Part shown: positions 33,638 to 43,924 of the stretch, piece after piece
How the letters are laid out: every line of letters starts with the position of its first letter
Numbering within the stretch: position 1 is the first letter of the stretch
Assembly: GCF_009725755.1 (NCBI RefSeq)
Contig: NZ_WNIJ01000005.1
Coordinates: 17,069 to 81,068 of the forward strand
Reading direction: 5' to 3'
Source: Bombella sp. ESL0385
GTDB lineage: Bacteria > Pseudomonadota > Alphaproteobacteria > Acetobacterales > Acetobacteraceae
DNA: 64,000 nt
Position numbers and translations under genes: made by a program
Notes under the pieces: model-generated
What the model saw: only the letters and a program-made list of their open reading frames with translations
Told to the model about the DNA's origin: nothing
Database searches by the model: none

Positions 33638-36610
33638 CTATCCGTGCGTCATAAAAAACGCTGCTAACCGCTCCACTGGCATCCCCAAAGGGATGATCTG
33701 CCCCCATTGCGGCCCAGCTTGCTTAATCCGCGCAGCAGAAGCCCCAATATCAAACCCCACCACAGCCAAACCAGCCTGCCATAACCATCCCAACGTATAA
33801 CACCATGTTTCTGGCGCGATTGAGGCAATAAAGCCGATATCTGCATCCGCATCTCGCAACAACGCCATTGTATCAGCTTCCTCATACGCACCTGTCACGC
33901 TTACCCCCGCTTGCAAAAGAGCATCGTCATCATGTGTGCCCCCAATCAATATCAAATGCAGAGGCAAAGCATGCTTTTGGATATACTGCCCTAATGTCAA
34001 AATAACGTCATATCCTTTCCACCGGCTAATACCGCCGAGAATCACAATCCGTCTTGGCCGCCCCCGTACTAAAAAGTAATCCTTTACTAACAGCGCGGAG
34101 CGAGCATGTATCGTTTGGTCATCCTCCAAAGCTTCACAGATAATGGACCTTGTAAGCGACACATGACGTGCCAAGCGTTTTGCTGCATCCTCACTAGGGG
34201 CTACAATCCGGCGCGCTGCGTTTAATTCCTTTGTTGAGCGAGCAATTAAAGCGGGCAGACTTATCGCCTCATCCAACGGGACATTGCCCTCTGCCAAGCA
34301 CGCCTCACACCCGGTGAGAGACGGCTCCCCACAATAACGCCCTTCCTCATTACACAAAGCGATACGGGGGCAGAACCATATATGATCATGCACATAGACC
34401 TCATATGGCACACCCAATTTATGATGCAGCTGCCGCATCCCCGGCTCATGCCCTAATAAATGATGCCAAATGACACATTCCACCCCCATCTCCTGCAAAA
34501 AGGCCACCAAAATGGGATAGTCCTCTGGCAAAGCGAAACGAAGATTAGGGACCACAAGCCCCTCAACCGGGCTTACAACCCGGCACCCCTCCATCGTAGG
34601 CTCGATAATGAACGGTAAAAGCCCCGCTTTACATAAACGCACCGCATGTTCACGCACGGCGCGCGCGACACCCCCACCGCCCCGATGTTGGAGCAACACC
34701 ACCGCGCTGGAGAAACGCACCCGATGCTGGGCCATGCGCTGCCAATCCAACTGCCGCCAGAAAACACGCAGCGGCTCCGCCTGCTTCCACCGCTGGATCG
34801 CGGCATCATAACCGGGATAAAGGCGATTCAGAATCGTAAGATTCCGCTGCAAAAGCGGGCTGCCTTCGGCCCCGAAAGAGCCATGACCATAATGCAGAAC
34901 ATACACATCCGCCCCCACAAGATGCGTAAAACCTGCCTCACTAGCCCTTAGGCAGAAATCATTTTCCTCCCCATAACCTTGCGCAAAATACGCCCCTCGT
35001 AATCGTCCTACCGCTTTAAGACACGCAGCCGAAACAGCCATGCAAAACCCATTTGCTGTCGGTAAGCTCACATGAAGTGGCATGGCCTCCGCTTGTTGTT
35101 GGCACAGCGCATCTAGCGCGGCGGCTTCTTGCACAGATGGAGCGGGATTGTCACGATTCGGCACCGGGTAAGAGGTCAACCCGCCTGCATTAGAGAGCGG
35201 CGTGACCGTCCCCACCCCCGCTTGGCCCAACCAACGGCGCAATCGTTCTACCCACGGGCCAAAGACAAGCGTATCGCTATTAAGCCAAATGACATCCCAC
35301 CCCTCTGGCACCAAAGCAAGGCCGGTATTAATGCTCTCCACAAACCCTTGATTACGCTCATGACGCTTAATCCGCACACGCCCCTCTTGTGCGAGAGAGA
35401 GGAGATACGTACGCAAAGCTACCTCTGGGGACGCATCATCAATAATAATAACCCGGCATGAAGGGGGAATGGTCGCTAACACGCTTTCTACACAAGCTTG
35501 CACCATAGCTTTATCCCGATAAACAGGGATAATCACCGCGCATCCCGCTGCTACCGTGCTTTGCTGCCCCTTGCCCACATACTTACGCGCCTTCCGGCAA
35601 CCTTCCCGCGTCCAGCCTTTCCGCTTATTCCCGGTAGATGAGGGCGATTGCATCAACTGCACAAGGGCCGGGTCTAACGGCGCGCCCTGTAACAACCTGC
35701 CATAACCATCATAAAAGCCCGTCCGCTTTACCGCTAAATCTGGCCATGCTTCATAGGGAAGGTAAAACCCATAAGGACGCTGCAAAAGAGCCGTGCTGCT
35801 AAAGCCCTCCGCTAGCCCCTCTATCTTTATCGGTACTTCATGACCATCCACCCTAATAGTGGGCACAGCCCCCGGCTCTCCGGGGTACCATAACCATCCG
35901 CGTACCCCTTGGGCCTCTGGCGTGATGAGGGAATGGCAGCGTATCACGGCCTGAAGGTCAATCTGGCCTCCTAACATAGTATGGCCATCACAAATAATAC
36001 GGAGGCGTTCCCCACGCCACCACGGGCCTTTCTGTTGAGGGACATGCTCTGCGAGGTCATACATACCACTAGAGAACGGCCCTAAAGGGACATCATCTAA
36101 AAACACCGTCACCAGTTTTCTAACGCGCAGCCATAACACCCCCGCGCACGACAATGATGCCCATCCAACAGCCTTTATAGAGGCTACAATGCCATCCATG
36201 AGCACATCATGCCCGTCCCCAAGGCTATTACGCGCTAAAAGCTGCGCCATAACGCGCGCAGCATCCACCGCACGTCCTTGCTGCGATAACACGCCTGCAA
36301 GGGCCAATCCCGTTTCTCTCACCCCAGATTGACCCCATAAATCCTCTAACCGAGGAAGGGCCTTGGCCAAAAACCCTCCCTCCCATAACGCCATAGCGTA
36401 TGTGAAGCTAAGCGTAGCAGCCCGACCAGAGAGACGCTCAGCCCGCCCTAGCCAGAATAACCCATCCTCCAACTCCCCCTGCTTGATGCACGCCATCCCT
36501 TTGGTGAACATCTTGTGCAACTCTTGGAGATGCTGCGCCTCCCAACGCGCTTCCTCCTGCGGGGTACAAAACCGCCCATAACCGGGAATAAACGTAACAG
36601 GTGTCTTCAC
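33638..36610 (-). CDS. Giant glycosyltransferase with GT2 and GT4 domains
   Basis: 990 aa. The N-terminal part (about residues 20-150) is helical and TPR-like (GELEDGLFWLGRAERLSGRAATL). A beta-rich middle precedes a GT2 domain: AVIIPVYRDKAMVQACVESV, IIIDDAS, VIWLNSDTLVFGPWV and GYGEENDFCLRA. The C-terminal third is GT-B/GT4: LLQHRGGGGVARAVREHAV, then IVILGGISRWKGYDVIL, HLILIGGTHDD and a late GLAVVGFDIGAS. One protein could therefore add two sugars in sequence. The GTG start at 36610 overlaps the stop of the SEL1 protein by 4 bp. A 130 bp gap with no gene separates it from the next gene downstream. Likely role: assembly of a surface glycan or glycosylation of a secreted protein. Confidence 0.85.
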   Translation of the reverse strand: MKTPVTFIPGYGRFCTPQEEARWEAQHLQELHKMFTKGMACIKQGELEDGLFWLGRAERLSGRAATLSFTYAMALWEGGFLAKALPRLEDLWGQSGVRETGLALAGVLSQQGRAVDAARVMAQLLARNSLGDGHDVLMDGIVASIKAVGWASLSCAGVLWLRVRKLVTVFLDDVPLGPFSSGMYDLAEHVPQQKGPWWRGERLRIICDGHTMLGGQIDLQAVIRCHSLITPEAQGVRGWLWYPGEPGAVPTIRVDGHEVPIKIEGLAEGFSSTALLQRPYGFYLPYEAWPDLAVKRTGFYDGYGRLLQGAPLDPALVQLMQSPSSTGNKRKGWTREGCRKARKYVGKGQQSTVAAGCAVIIPVYRDKAMVQACVESVLATIPPSCRVIIIDDASPEVALRTYLLSLAQEGRVRIKRHERNQGFVESINTGLALVPEGWDVIWLNSDTLVFGPWVERLRRWLGQAGVGTVTPLSNAGGLTSYPVPNRDNPAPSVQEAAALDALCQQQAEAMPLHVSLPTANGFCMAVSAACLKAVGRLRGAYFAQGYGEENDFCLRASEAGFTHLVGADVYVLHYGHGSFGAEGSPLLQRNLTILNRLYPGYDAAIQRWKQAEPLRVFWRQLDWQRMAQHRVRFSSAVVLLQHRGGGGVARAVREHAVRLCKAGLLPFIIEPTMEGCRVVSPVEGLVVPNLRFALPEDYPILVAFLQEMGVECVIWHHLLGHEPGMRQLHHKLGVPYEVYVHDHIWFCPRIALCNEEGRYCGEPSLTGCEACLAEGNVPLDEAISLPALIARSTKELNAARRIVAPSEDAAKRLARHVSLTRSIICEALEDDQTIHARSALLVKDYFLVRGRPRRIVILGGISRWKGYDVILTLGQYIQKHALPLHLILIGGTHDDDALLQAGVSVTGAYEEADTMALLRDADADIGFIASIAPETWCYTLGWLWQAGLAVVGFDIGASAARIKQAGPQWGQIIPLGMPVERLAAFFMTHG

Positions 36611-38391
36611 GATACCGCGGGGGCAGAAGACGATGACGGCATCTCCTCCAACAAGGCTTTCGCACGTTCAACCCCTTGTTGAGCGGCCTGTGTCAACCAG
36701 TAGCGGGCTTGCTCTACATCTTGCTCACCGCCTAGGCCTTTAAGCCAATAACGCCCCAACATCATCTGCCCTAAACCATGACCCCGTTGTGCGGCTTCCT
36801 CAAAATAATGCCGCGCACGGGGCAGGTCGGCAGGGACATTATGCCCACCCCCATACATCGCCCCAAGGGAGAAATACGCCTCTACCAAGCCACCCTCTGC
36901 CGCTTGATGATACAGCTCCAACGCGCGGGCATGATCCTTTATGCCATTCACCTGCCCCGTCACAAAAATCTGCGCCACACTCGCGCAAGCTTCTGGCATA
37001 CCCTGCCGCGCGGCTTTCTCCATCCACATCAGCCCATAACGCTGATTTTTGGTTACACCGCGCCCCTCAAATAACATACGGCCATACCAATATTGAGCAT
37101 TCACCACACCTTCCCGCGCAAGCCCAAACCAATGGAAGGCATGCCGCTCATCCGCTGTCGCCCCAATCCCTTGGGCTAAACAGACGCCCAAATTAAACGC
37201 CCCTAAAAGGTCACCCCCCTCTGCTTGCTGCCGCAACCGTTTATGAAGGTCCGCTCGCTCCTCATCAGGACGCACAACACCTGCGAGTACAAGATTCCCA
37301 AAATCTGCATCGGCATGCTTATCACCCCGCATGGCCGCAAAATTAAACCAATGCGCCGCTTTGGCCTCATCCCGCACAACGCCTGTCCCGGTAAGATATA
37401 ACACCGCTAGAACACGCGCCGCTGATGTATGATTTTGCTCAGCAGCAAGCTCATACCACCGGGCGGCCTCCATAGGGCGATGAAGAAAATCCTCCCCACG
37501 GATATATAAATCCCCTAATAAGGCCGCGGCCTCCGGGTCTCCCCCATAAGCAGCCCGGCGCAACCATGTTTCCGCTTGCACAGGGTTAGGCGTAACCCCA
37601 ACACCTTTCAGCAACATCAAGCCATAACGTGCTTGGGCTGACGGAATCTCTAACTCTGCGGCTTGCTTATAATAGGCTGCTGCTTTTTCGGCATCACGCT
37701 TCTGCCCGCCAACACCATGCTCATACAGCCAGCCCATCGCCGCATTGGCGATTCCCACACCACCATCTGCTGCCCGCTGCACCAAAGCCATCGCATAAGC
37801 ACGCTGAGCATCATCTACAGCTTCATCCAGCAGGATAAGCCCTAGCCCCAAAGCTGCTTGTAAGGACCCGCCCCGCACAGCTTGCCCATACCAATGCCGT
37901 GCAGCCTCATTATCCCGCACATCTTCAGGGCCATGATTAAAAATATGCCCTAATAAAGCTTGGGATTCGACATGCCCTGCCTCAGCCCCACGCTCCGCCC
38001 AAAAACGGGCCTGCGTAAAGTTAGGCGCGTATCCTTCCTCCTCACCTTCCTGAGCGGGGTCATAAAGCCCTCTCTCCACAGCAGCAGGGGTTGTAGGGTC
38101 AAAATCAGACGGTAACCCCATGGCGCATAAGGTCGCCAAGGTAAAGCAGGCCTCTACCAACCCTGCTGCTGCCGCGCGATACGTCCATCGGGCTCCTTCC
38201 TCCAACGAAGGCGGCGTGCCTTGCCCAGCAAGATAGCATTGCCCGACCTTATACGCTGCCTCTGGCACACCAGAGCCTGCCAGCCGCGCTAGGAGGGAGA
38301 AGGCTTGCGTGGCCTTCCCCCGCTCTTGCAACCGCTGAGCACGATTCAGCTTACGGGGAACGGAGTTAAAAAATTCAAAACGGCCCGCCAT
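36607..38391 (-). CDS. SEL1-repeat (tetratricopeptide-like) protein
   Basis: 594 aa made almost wholly of about 13 SEL1 repeats of roughly 36 residues (examples: AYKVGQCYLAGQGTPPSLEE, ANAAMGWLYEHGVGGQKRDA, AQYWYGRMLFEGRGVTKNQR, AYFSLGAMYGGGHNVPADLP). It has no signal peptide, so it is probably a cytosolic scaffold. SEL1 proteins mediate protein-protein contacts. Sitting between the type I secretion adaptor (15 bp upstream) and a giant glycosyltransferase (overlap), it could hold secretion substrate and glycosyltransferase together; that link is inference. Confidence 0.85.
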   Translation of the reverse strand: MAGRFEFFNSVPRKLNRAQRLQERGKATQAFSLLARLAGSGVPEAAYKVGQCYLAGQGTPPSLEEGARWTYRAAAAGLVEACFTLATLCAMGLPSDFDPTTPAAVERGLYDPAQEGEEEGYAPNFTQARFWAERGAEAGHVESQALLGHIFNHGPEDVRDNEAARHWYGQAVRGGSLQAALGLGLILLDEAVDDAQRAYAMALVQRAADGGVGIANAAMGWLYEHGVGGQKRDAEKAAAYYKQAAELEIPSAQARYGLMLLKGVGVTPNPVQAETWLRRAAYGGDPEAAALLGDLYIRGEDFLHRPMEAARWYELAAEQNHTSAARVLAVLYLTGTGVVRDEAKAAHWFNFAAMRGDKHADADFGNLVLAGVVRPDEERADLHKRLRQQAEGGDLLGAFNLGVCLAQGIGATADERHAFHWFGLAREGVVNAQYWYGRMLFEGRGVTKNQRYGLMWMEKAARQGMPEACASVAQIFVTGQVNGIKDHARALELYHQAAEGGLVEAYFSLGAMYGGGHNVPADLPRARHYFEEAAQRGHGLGQMMLGRYWLKGLGGEQDVEQARYWLTQAAQQGVERAKALLEEMPSSSSAPAVS

Positions 38392-38406
38392 GACTATACC
38401 CTCCCT

Positions 38407-39903
38407 TTATGAGGGTTCCTTCATACCATCTGTTGCAATCGGCACAGCACGACTAAACAGATATTCCAGAATCGTCCGCTTACCAACATCAATATCCGCC
38501 GTAATGGGCATACCAGGGCTTGGATGGAAGAAGGACGGCTGACCATGCAACGTATATTTATCAATCTTCAACCGAACACGATAGAAAATCGCTGCTCCGC
38601 CTGACTTCATCAACGCAGATGGGTCTATCCCTGCGCGGATATTCCCCTCCACCATCTCCGGCGGCAAGAACGTATCGGCACTAATAAGCCGAACCGTCCC
38701 TTTAGCCCCGCCATATTGCACATAAGGAAAGCTCGCGAATTTAATAATCGCATGATGCCCCTCCCGCACATAGGCACTATCCTGCGGGCTCATAATCGCC
38801 TCAACTTCCATCCCTGTATCGGTTGGCTCCAACGTCATCACCCGCACAGTGGGCGAAACCATAGACCCAACAGAAATCGGCGCAATGGTAAGGACAATTC
38901 CATTTGCTGGCGCACGAAGGTCAATATCCTTTTGGGCTTCACGGCCCTTACGATATTGGCTTCTCAACTGGTCCAGTTTTCGCTCATCTGTCACAAGCTG
39001 GTTATAAATGCTCACCATCCATGAGTGGACATAGCTATCACGCTGAGCTTGGAGAGCTATAAGGCGGTTTTGTGTTCCCCCCACTTCCTGCTGAGCAGCA
39101 ATGAGAAGCCGCTCTGTATCCATCACAGCATCTTGCGCCCCAAGGGTAGATAAGCGAGAGCCTACAGCCTCCTTCTGTTCACGTTGGCGCATATCCAGCA
39201 CAGCACGCGTTACACGCAGCTTGCTGCTATACATCGCGACATTGCCCTTAGCGGCCTGCAAATCATTCTGCATCCCTGCAATGCGGCGATCATAATCCTG
39301 CAAATGCGCTTGATAATCAGCCTGCATTTTAAGGAAGACTTCCTGCTGCTGGAGGGAGGCAGGGACATTCATATCCACATGATATGTCTGATTGCTCGCC
39401 TGCGCTTTAAGCCGTACCACCTCTGCTTGGAGAGAGAGCATCTGAGCGGAAAGATTCTCCATATCCGCATCGCTCAATGTAGGGTCCAGCCGCGCCATAA
39501 CCTGCCCTTTACGGACATATTGCCCCACACTGACATTGATCGTCTTTACACGCCCCATAGCTGAGGGCTGAATAATCGCAATAGGCTCTGTCGAAATAAG
39601 CCGCCCAGTCGCCGTAACCACCTTATTAACCGGGAACAACCCCATCGCTGCAATAGAGGCCAAGACCAACGAGCCAACAATCCAAATGATATAACGAGCC
39701 GAAGCCGTCATGGGCATATTAACAAGCCCTAGCGTTGGGGAGTGGAACTCCAACAACGCAACGGGCATGTCATGCGGAGCGTACGGATCATCTGCCTTAC
39801 GCGGGCCCTTTACGCTTACTGCCTCCATAGAGGTATCAGACACATCTTCCCGCGTGCCTCCATCGCGCTGGGGGGCGGGGCTGGTCGATTTATGATTACT
39901 CAT
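38407..39903 (-). CDS. HlyD-family type I secretion periplasmic adaptor
   Basis: 498 aa. A cytosolic N-terminal 65 residues are followed by one membrane segment (YIIWIVGSLVLASIAAMGLF, about residues 68-88). A lipoyl half-motif (VTATGRLISTEPIAIIQPSAMGRV) follows, then a long coiled-coil hairpin (about residues 150-330, rich in Leu/Gln/Ala), the second lipoyl half (IDLRAPANGIVLTIAPISVGSMV) and the beta-barrel with GMPITADIDVGKRTILEYL, a typical HlyD C terminus. The start overlaps the ABC transporter stop by one base. Forms the bridge to a TolC-like channel, which is not encoded adjacent. Confidence 0.93.
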   Translation of the reverse strand: MSNHKSTSPAPQRDGGTREDVSDTSMEAVSVKGPRKADDPYAPHDMPVALLEFHSPTLGLVNMPMTASARYIIWIVGSLVLASIAAMGLFPVNKVVTATGRLISTEPIAIIQPSAMGRVKTINVSVGQYVRKGQVMARLDPTLSDADMENLSAQMLSLQAEVVRLKAQASNQTYHVDMNVPASLQQQEVFLKMQADYQAHLQDYDRRIAGMQNDLQAAKGNVAMYSSKLRVTRAVLDMRQREQKEAVGSRLSTLGAQDAVMDTERLLIAAQQEVGGTQNRLIALQAQRDSYVHSWMVSIYNQLVTDERKLDQLRSQYRKGREAQKDIDLRAPANGIVLTIAPISVGSMVSPTVRVMTLEPTDTGMEVEAIMSPQDSAYVREGHHAIIKFASFPYVQYGGAKGTVRLISADTFLPPEMVEGNIRAGIDPSALMKSGGAAIFYRVRLKIDKYTLHGQPSFFHPSPGMPITADIDVGKRTILEYLFSRAVPIATDGMKEPS

Positions 39904-42161
39904 CAGTCCTGCCCTCCTGCGGGGTGATTATCGTCTCGCGCCGCCCCGCGTGAGGGGGACGATTCTGCTGCTTCTAAATGCCGATTTTGCTGTAACCAGA
40001 GTGTTCGATACACATCACAACGCTCCAACAAGGTTTCATGTGGAGCAATATCCACAACACGCCCTTGGTCAAGAACAGCAATTTGGTCACATTTCACCAA
40101 AGAGGAGAGGCGATGGGAAACAATCACCATCGTCCGCCCCTTTGCCAGATTTTGCAAATTCGCATTCACCAAAGCTTCTGATTCCGGGTCCAGAGCGGAG
40201 GTTGCTTCATCCAAAATCATCAATTTAGGGTCGGAAATCACAGCACGCGCAATCGCCAAACGCTGCCGCTGCCCACCGGAAATATTGGTAGAGCCTTCCT
40301 CAATCCACGTCTCATAGCCCGCAGGCATACGCTCAATAAACTCCTCCGCTCCAGCTAGGCGGGCTGCACGGATAACATCATCCAACGTCAAACCCGGTCG
40401 CCCGGCGGTGATATTATCGTGAATCGTGCCGCGAAAGAGGAAGTTATCCTGCAACACAACACCAAAAGACCGCCGCAAATAATGCAAGTTAATCTCGCGC
40501 AAATCGACCCCATCGAGACGGAGATACCCTTGATAATTACGACTCACCCCCTGCAACAGGCGCGTAATGGTAGATTTACCGGATCCAGACCGCCCCACAA
40601 GGCCGAGCATCGTCCCCGCAGGAACCTCAAAATTAACATCAGACAGGGCCTTATTAGCCGCCCCCGGATAGGTAAAGTTGATGCTATCAAAACTAAGAGC
40701 CCCTTTGATAACAGGGCGCATCCCATGAGTAAGAGCGTATGTTTCTGTCGGCTGGTTCAATACCGCTCCCGCTTCCCCAAGCGAAACCGTAACTTCATTG
40801 ATGGATTCCATCAATTTAGCCAAACTCACCAGCGGGGCGGCGACACGTCCGCCCAGCATCATAAAGGCCATAAGTGCACCGCCCTGCATCGTGTCAGAAT
40901 CGGTAAGAACCAAATAAGCCCCCACTAGGATAATCCCACGATTAATGAACATATTGAGCGGCTGCACCAACGTATTCACCCAATTAGACAAACGCTGGGA
41001 GGCTAACCGCCAATGAATCACCGTGGCCGTGCGCTCATCCCACTCTGCCCGCCTTGTGGCCTCTAAAGCGAGCGTCTTAACCGTCCGAATCCCCGCAACA
41101 GTCTCATATAAAGTCGCCCCGCGCTGCATCTCTGCCCGCACCATCTTCCCAGCAACGCGGCTAACAACGGGGAGCATGATAACAACAATCAACCCGATGC
41201 CCCCAGCACAAAGCAGGGTCAACCACGCCATAGTGGAGCTCATATAAAAGAGAACGGGCATCACAACCATTAGCATGAACATATCAAGCAGGGTGTTCAT
41301 CACCTGCCCGGTCATAAAGTCACGTACTTTGAAGATGGAATGAAAGCGGCCTAGCACCTCACCAGCCTGCTGCCGCTCGTAGAACTCCAACGGCAGAGCC
41401 AACAGACGGTTAAACGCATGGAGGGAGATACGCGCATCAATGCGCGTTGTGACAATGAGCATCAGCTCTTGCCGAGCATAAGTCAGCAAAATCTCATACA
41501 AGCTGAGAATCAACACAAAACCACTCAAAGAGACCAATGTCGCCATAGAGTGATAATTGATAACCCTATCAACCACCTGCATGACAATCATCGCTGGGAA
41601 AAGCCCCAACACACTGACAATCATAGAGGCAAAGATAATATCCCGCAGGCCTTTCTTCTCCCGCAGGACCATCTTGGCAAACCAATAGAAGTCGAACACC
41701 GCATCGGATTCCGACTCATCAGACCGCCGTTTGATAAGAACAACATCGCCCGTCCAAAGCTGCATCAACCGCAGCTCATCGACAGGGACAGGCGGCTCTC
41801 CTTCCCCCTTCAACGGGTCACGCAGCCAAACAATCCCTTTCTCTGGGTCCGTACGGACTAGCAGGCCCGCAGAGCCATCACGAAAGAGAAGCACCACTGG
41901 CGGCGTATAGCCTAACTTGACAAGGTACCGCCACCGCAGGCGCATCCCCTTGGCAACCGCCCCATAATCCCGCAACCAACGCACCAATGTCGCTGGAGAG
42001 GGGGACGATTCCCCCGGCTCTGCCGCGAAGTCGCGTAGATCCAGCTCTATACCATGGTAACGCGCTGCGGCCATAACAGCCCGTAGGCGAATATAGACCG
42101 GATTTACCCGCTCGGCCTTCTGCCCAGAAGCCTGCTTGCCAGTTGGGGGCTGGTTCTCCAC
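39903..42161 (-). CDS. Type I secretion ABC transporter/permease (HlyB type)
   Basis: 752 aa. The N-terminal domain of about 140 residues resembles the C39 peptidase fold but contains no cysteine, so it is a catalytically dead C39-like domain (CLD), as in HlyB, which binds RTX-type substrates. About six membrane segments follow (from ASMIVSVLGLFPAMIVM onward, residues 180-450). The ATPase shows Walker A GLVGRSGSGKST, signature NISGGQRQRLAIARA and Walker B LMILDEATSALD with the H-loop in VSHRLSS. The start is GTG with AAGGAT upstream. First gene of the minus-strand secretion/glycosylation cluster. No secreted RTX protein is encoded in the window. Confidence 0.93.
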   Translation of the reverse strand: MENQPPTGKQASGQKAERVNPVYIRLRAVMAAARYHGIELDLRDFAAEPGESSPSPATLVRWLRDYGAVAKGMRLRWRYLVKLGYTPPVVLLFRDGSAGLLVRTDPEKGIVWLRDPLKGEGEPPVPVDELRLMQLWTGDVVLIKRRSDESESDAVFDFYWFAKMVLREKKGLRDIIFASMIVSVLGLFPAMIVMQVVDRVINYHSMATLVSLSGFVLILSLYEILLTYARQELMLIVTTRIDARISLHAFNRLLALPLEFYERQQAGEVLGRFHSIFKVRDFMTGQVMNTLLDMFMLMVVMPVLFYMSSTMAWLTLLCAGGIGLIVVIMLPVVSRVAGKMVRAEMQRGATLYETVAGIRTVKTLALEATRRAEWDERTATVIHWRLASQRLSNWVNTLVQPLNMFINRGIILVGAYLVLTDSDTMQGGALMAFMMLGGRVAAPLVSLAKLMESINEVTVSLGEAGAVLNQPTETYALTHGMRPVIKGALSFDSINFTYPGAANKALSDVNFEVPAGTMLGLVGRSGSGKSTITRLLQGVSRNYQGYLRLDGVDLREINLHYLRRSFGVVLQDNFLFRGTIHDNITAGRPGLTLDDVIRAARLAGAEEFIERMPAGYETWIEEGSTNISGGQRQRLAIARAVISDPKLMILDEATSALDPESEALVNANLQNLAKGRTMVIVSHRLSSLVKCDQIAVLDQGRVVDIAPHETLLERCDVYRTLWLQQNRHLEAAESSPSRGAARDDNHPAGGQD

Positions 42162-42414
42162 AGAATATCCTTACCTTATCTCGTCTACTATGATGGGGTT
42201 TATACGTACACACCCCTAGTTTATATTCTATTAAGCGCGAAATCTATAATGTGTCACCCCAGACAGCAAGGGCACAAAACCATTCCTACCCCTTTTTAGC
42301 CTATATGACCCTCCTTTCATTTTACAAACAGCCTCCCTATGTGACAAAAAACGGCCTCTAGGCCTTCATCCCTCCCTCAACTCCTCGCCGCTCAGCTATC
42401 CAAAGGTAGCCGTC
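42162..42414. promoter_or_regulatory. Divergent control region between secretion operon and selO
   Basis: 253 bp with no gene, between two divergent genes. A TATAAT hexamer on the plus strand at 42245-42250 is a candidate -10 for selO, but no good -35 is seen. No operator-like palindrome stood out. Confidence 0.35.
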
Positions 42415-43896
42415 ATGCTCACAACCCCACTTTATACACGCCATTTATCAGACTTCTTCCATAAGCCCATCACTCCATTACCGCCGCCTGCCCCACAGAT
42501 TATCGCCCTTAATGAGACCTTAGCCCATGATTTAGGGTTGGATGTGGCCTGGCTACACTCCCCTGCGGGAATTGCCTTTCTCAGCCAAGGTCTTTTGCCC
42601 ACCCCATCCCCCCAAAGCCCCGTTGCGACCGCTTATGCTGGGCATCAGTTTGGCCAATTTGTACCCTCTCTGGGCGATGGCCGCGCCGCCCTCATTGCCG
42701 ATTGCCAAGACCAAAACGGCACTATGATGGAACTCCAAATTAAAGGAAGCGGGCGGACCCCCTTCTCCCGTGGAGGGGACGGTAAAAACACACTCGGCCC
42801 TGCCCTGCGTGAATATATCGTCAGCGAGGCTATGCATGCCCTTAACATCCCCACAACACGCGCCCTAGCAGTCCTCACCACGGGAGAAACAATAGAGCGC
42901 AATAGTGGCCCTGTCCCCGGTGCGCTCATCGTCCGAGTAGCACGCAGCCATATCCGGGTAGGCAGCTTCCAATATGCTGCTGCTCATGGCGGGTTAGAGC
43001 GTGTGCGTGACGTAGCGGATTTTACAATCCAACGGCTTTTCCCCCATCTTGCTGAGGAGGATGGACCAACACGTTATTATAATCTGCTGAAACTGGTTAT
43101 CCAAAAACACGCAGCCCTCACTGCCCGCTGGATGGAGGTCGGCTTCATCCATGGGGTGATGAATACCGATAATTGCGCCCTCTCTGGCGAAACTCTCGAT
43201 TACGGTCCTTGCGCCTTTATGGACCGTTTCGACCCGATGAAGCATTTCAGCTTTATTGATAAAGATGGCCGCTACGCTTATGGCCGCCAACCAGCTCTTG
43301 CCCTCTGGAATCTTAGCCGCTTAGCAGAATGTCTCTTTCCTTTGTTCGATGAAGATGAACACCGCGCTATTGAGCAAGCACAAGAGGCCCTGCATGAGTT
43401 TGATCACCTCTTTCATCATAACTGGCTCTCAGGCTTTCGCCGTAAACTAGGTCTTGAGAAGCAAGACGAGCACGATATTCGCCTATTAGAACATCTGTTA
43501 GAAACCATGCATACTGGCCAAGCAGACTTCACCAATATATTCCGTATGCTTAGCTCTACATCCGTGGCGGTGGAAGGACACTATCATAATGTACGAGACT
43601 TATTCCCCACTAATAAAGGCCATTTTGACCTCTGCCGGACAGAGCTACTCCACCGCCTTACGCTAGAAGAACGCTCCCCCAAGGCACGGCAAGAGGCCAT
43701 GCAGGCCACTAATCCGCGCATTATCCCGCGTAATCATCAAATAGAAAACGCACTTTCCCAAGCTCTCAAAGGGGACTATCAACCCTTCCATCGCCTGCAT
43801 GAGGCCCTCAAAACCCCCTTTGCCGAGGCAGACGATGCCCTTACTGCCACCCCCTCACCAGAGGAGGAAGTGCGTTACACATTCTGCGGCACATAG
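42415..43896 (+). CDS. selO: Protein adenylyltransferase SelO (YdiU)
   Basis: Pseudokinase that AMPylates proteins in redox stress. 493 aa. Family landmarks are AYAGHQFGQFVPSLGDGRA, ELQIKGSGRTPFSRGGDG, LREYIVSEAMHALNIPTTRAL, VRVARSHIRVGSFQ, GFIHGVMNTDN (active site) and DYGPCAFMDRF. The protein ends TFCGT, with a cysteine at the position where eukaryotic and some bacterial SelO carry selenocysteine. Single gene, converging with an IalB-like gene; 28 bp separate the stops. Confidence 0.95.
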   Translation: MLTTPLYTRHLSDFFHKPITPLPPPAPQIIALNETLAHDLGLDVAWLHSPAGIAFLSQGLLPTPSPQSPVATAYAGHQFGQFVPSLGDGRAALIADCQDQNGTMMELQIKGSGRTPFSRGGDGKNTLGPALREYIVSEAMHALNIPTTRALAVLTTGETIERNSGPVPGALIVRVARSHIRVGSFQYAAAHGGLERVRDVADFTIQRLFPHLAEEDGPTRYYNLLKLVIQKHAALTARWMEVGFIHGVMNTDNCALSGETLDYGPCAFMDRFDPMKHFSFIDKDGRYAYGRQPALALWNLSRLAECLFPLFDEDEHRAIEQAQEALHEFDHLFHHNWLSGFRRKLGLEKQDEHDIRLLEHLLETMHTGQADFTNIFRMLSSTSVAVEGHYHNVRDLFPTNKGHFDLCRTELLHRLTLEERSPKARQEAMQATNPRIIPRNHQIENALSQALKGDYQPFHRLHEALKTPFAEADDALTATPSPEEEVRYTFCGT

Positions 43897-43924
43897 GTAA
43901 GGTATGGGTCAGCGCAACCGAGAT

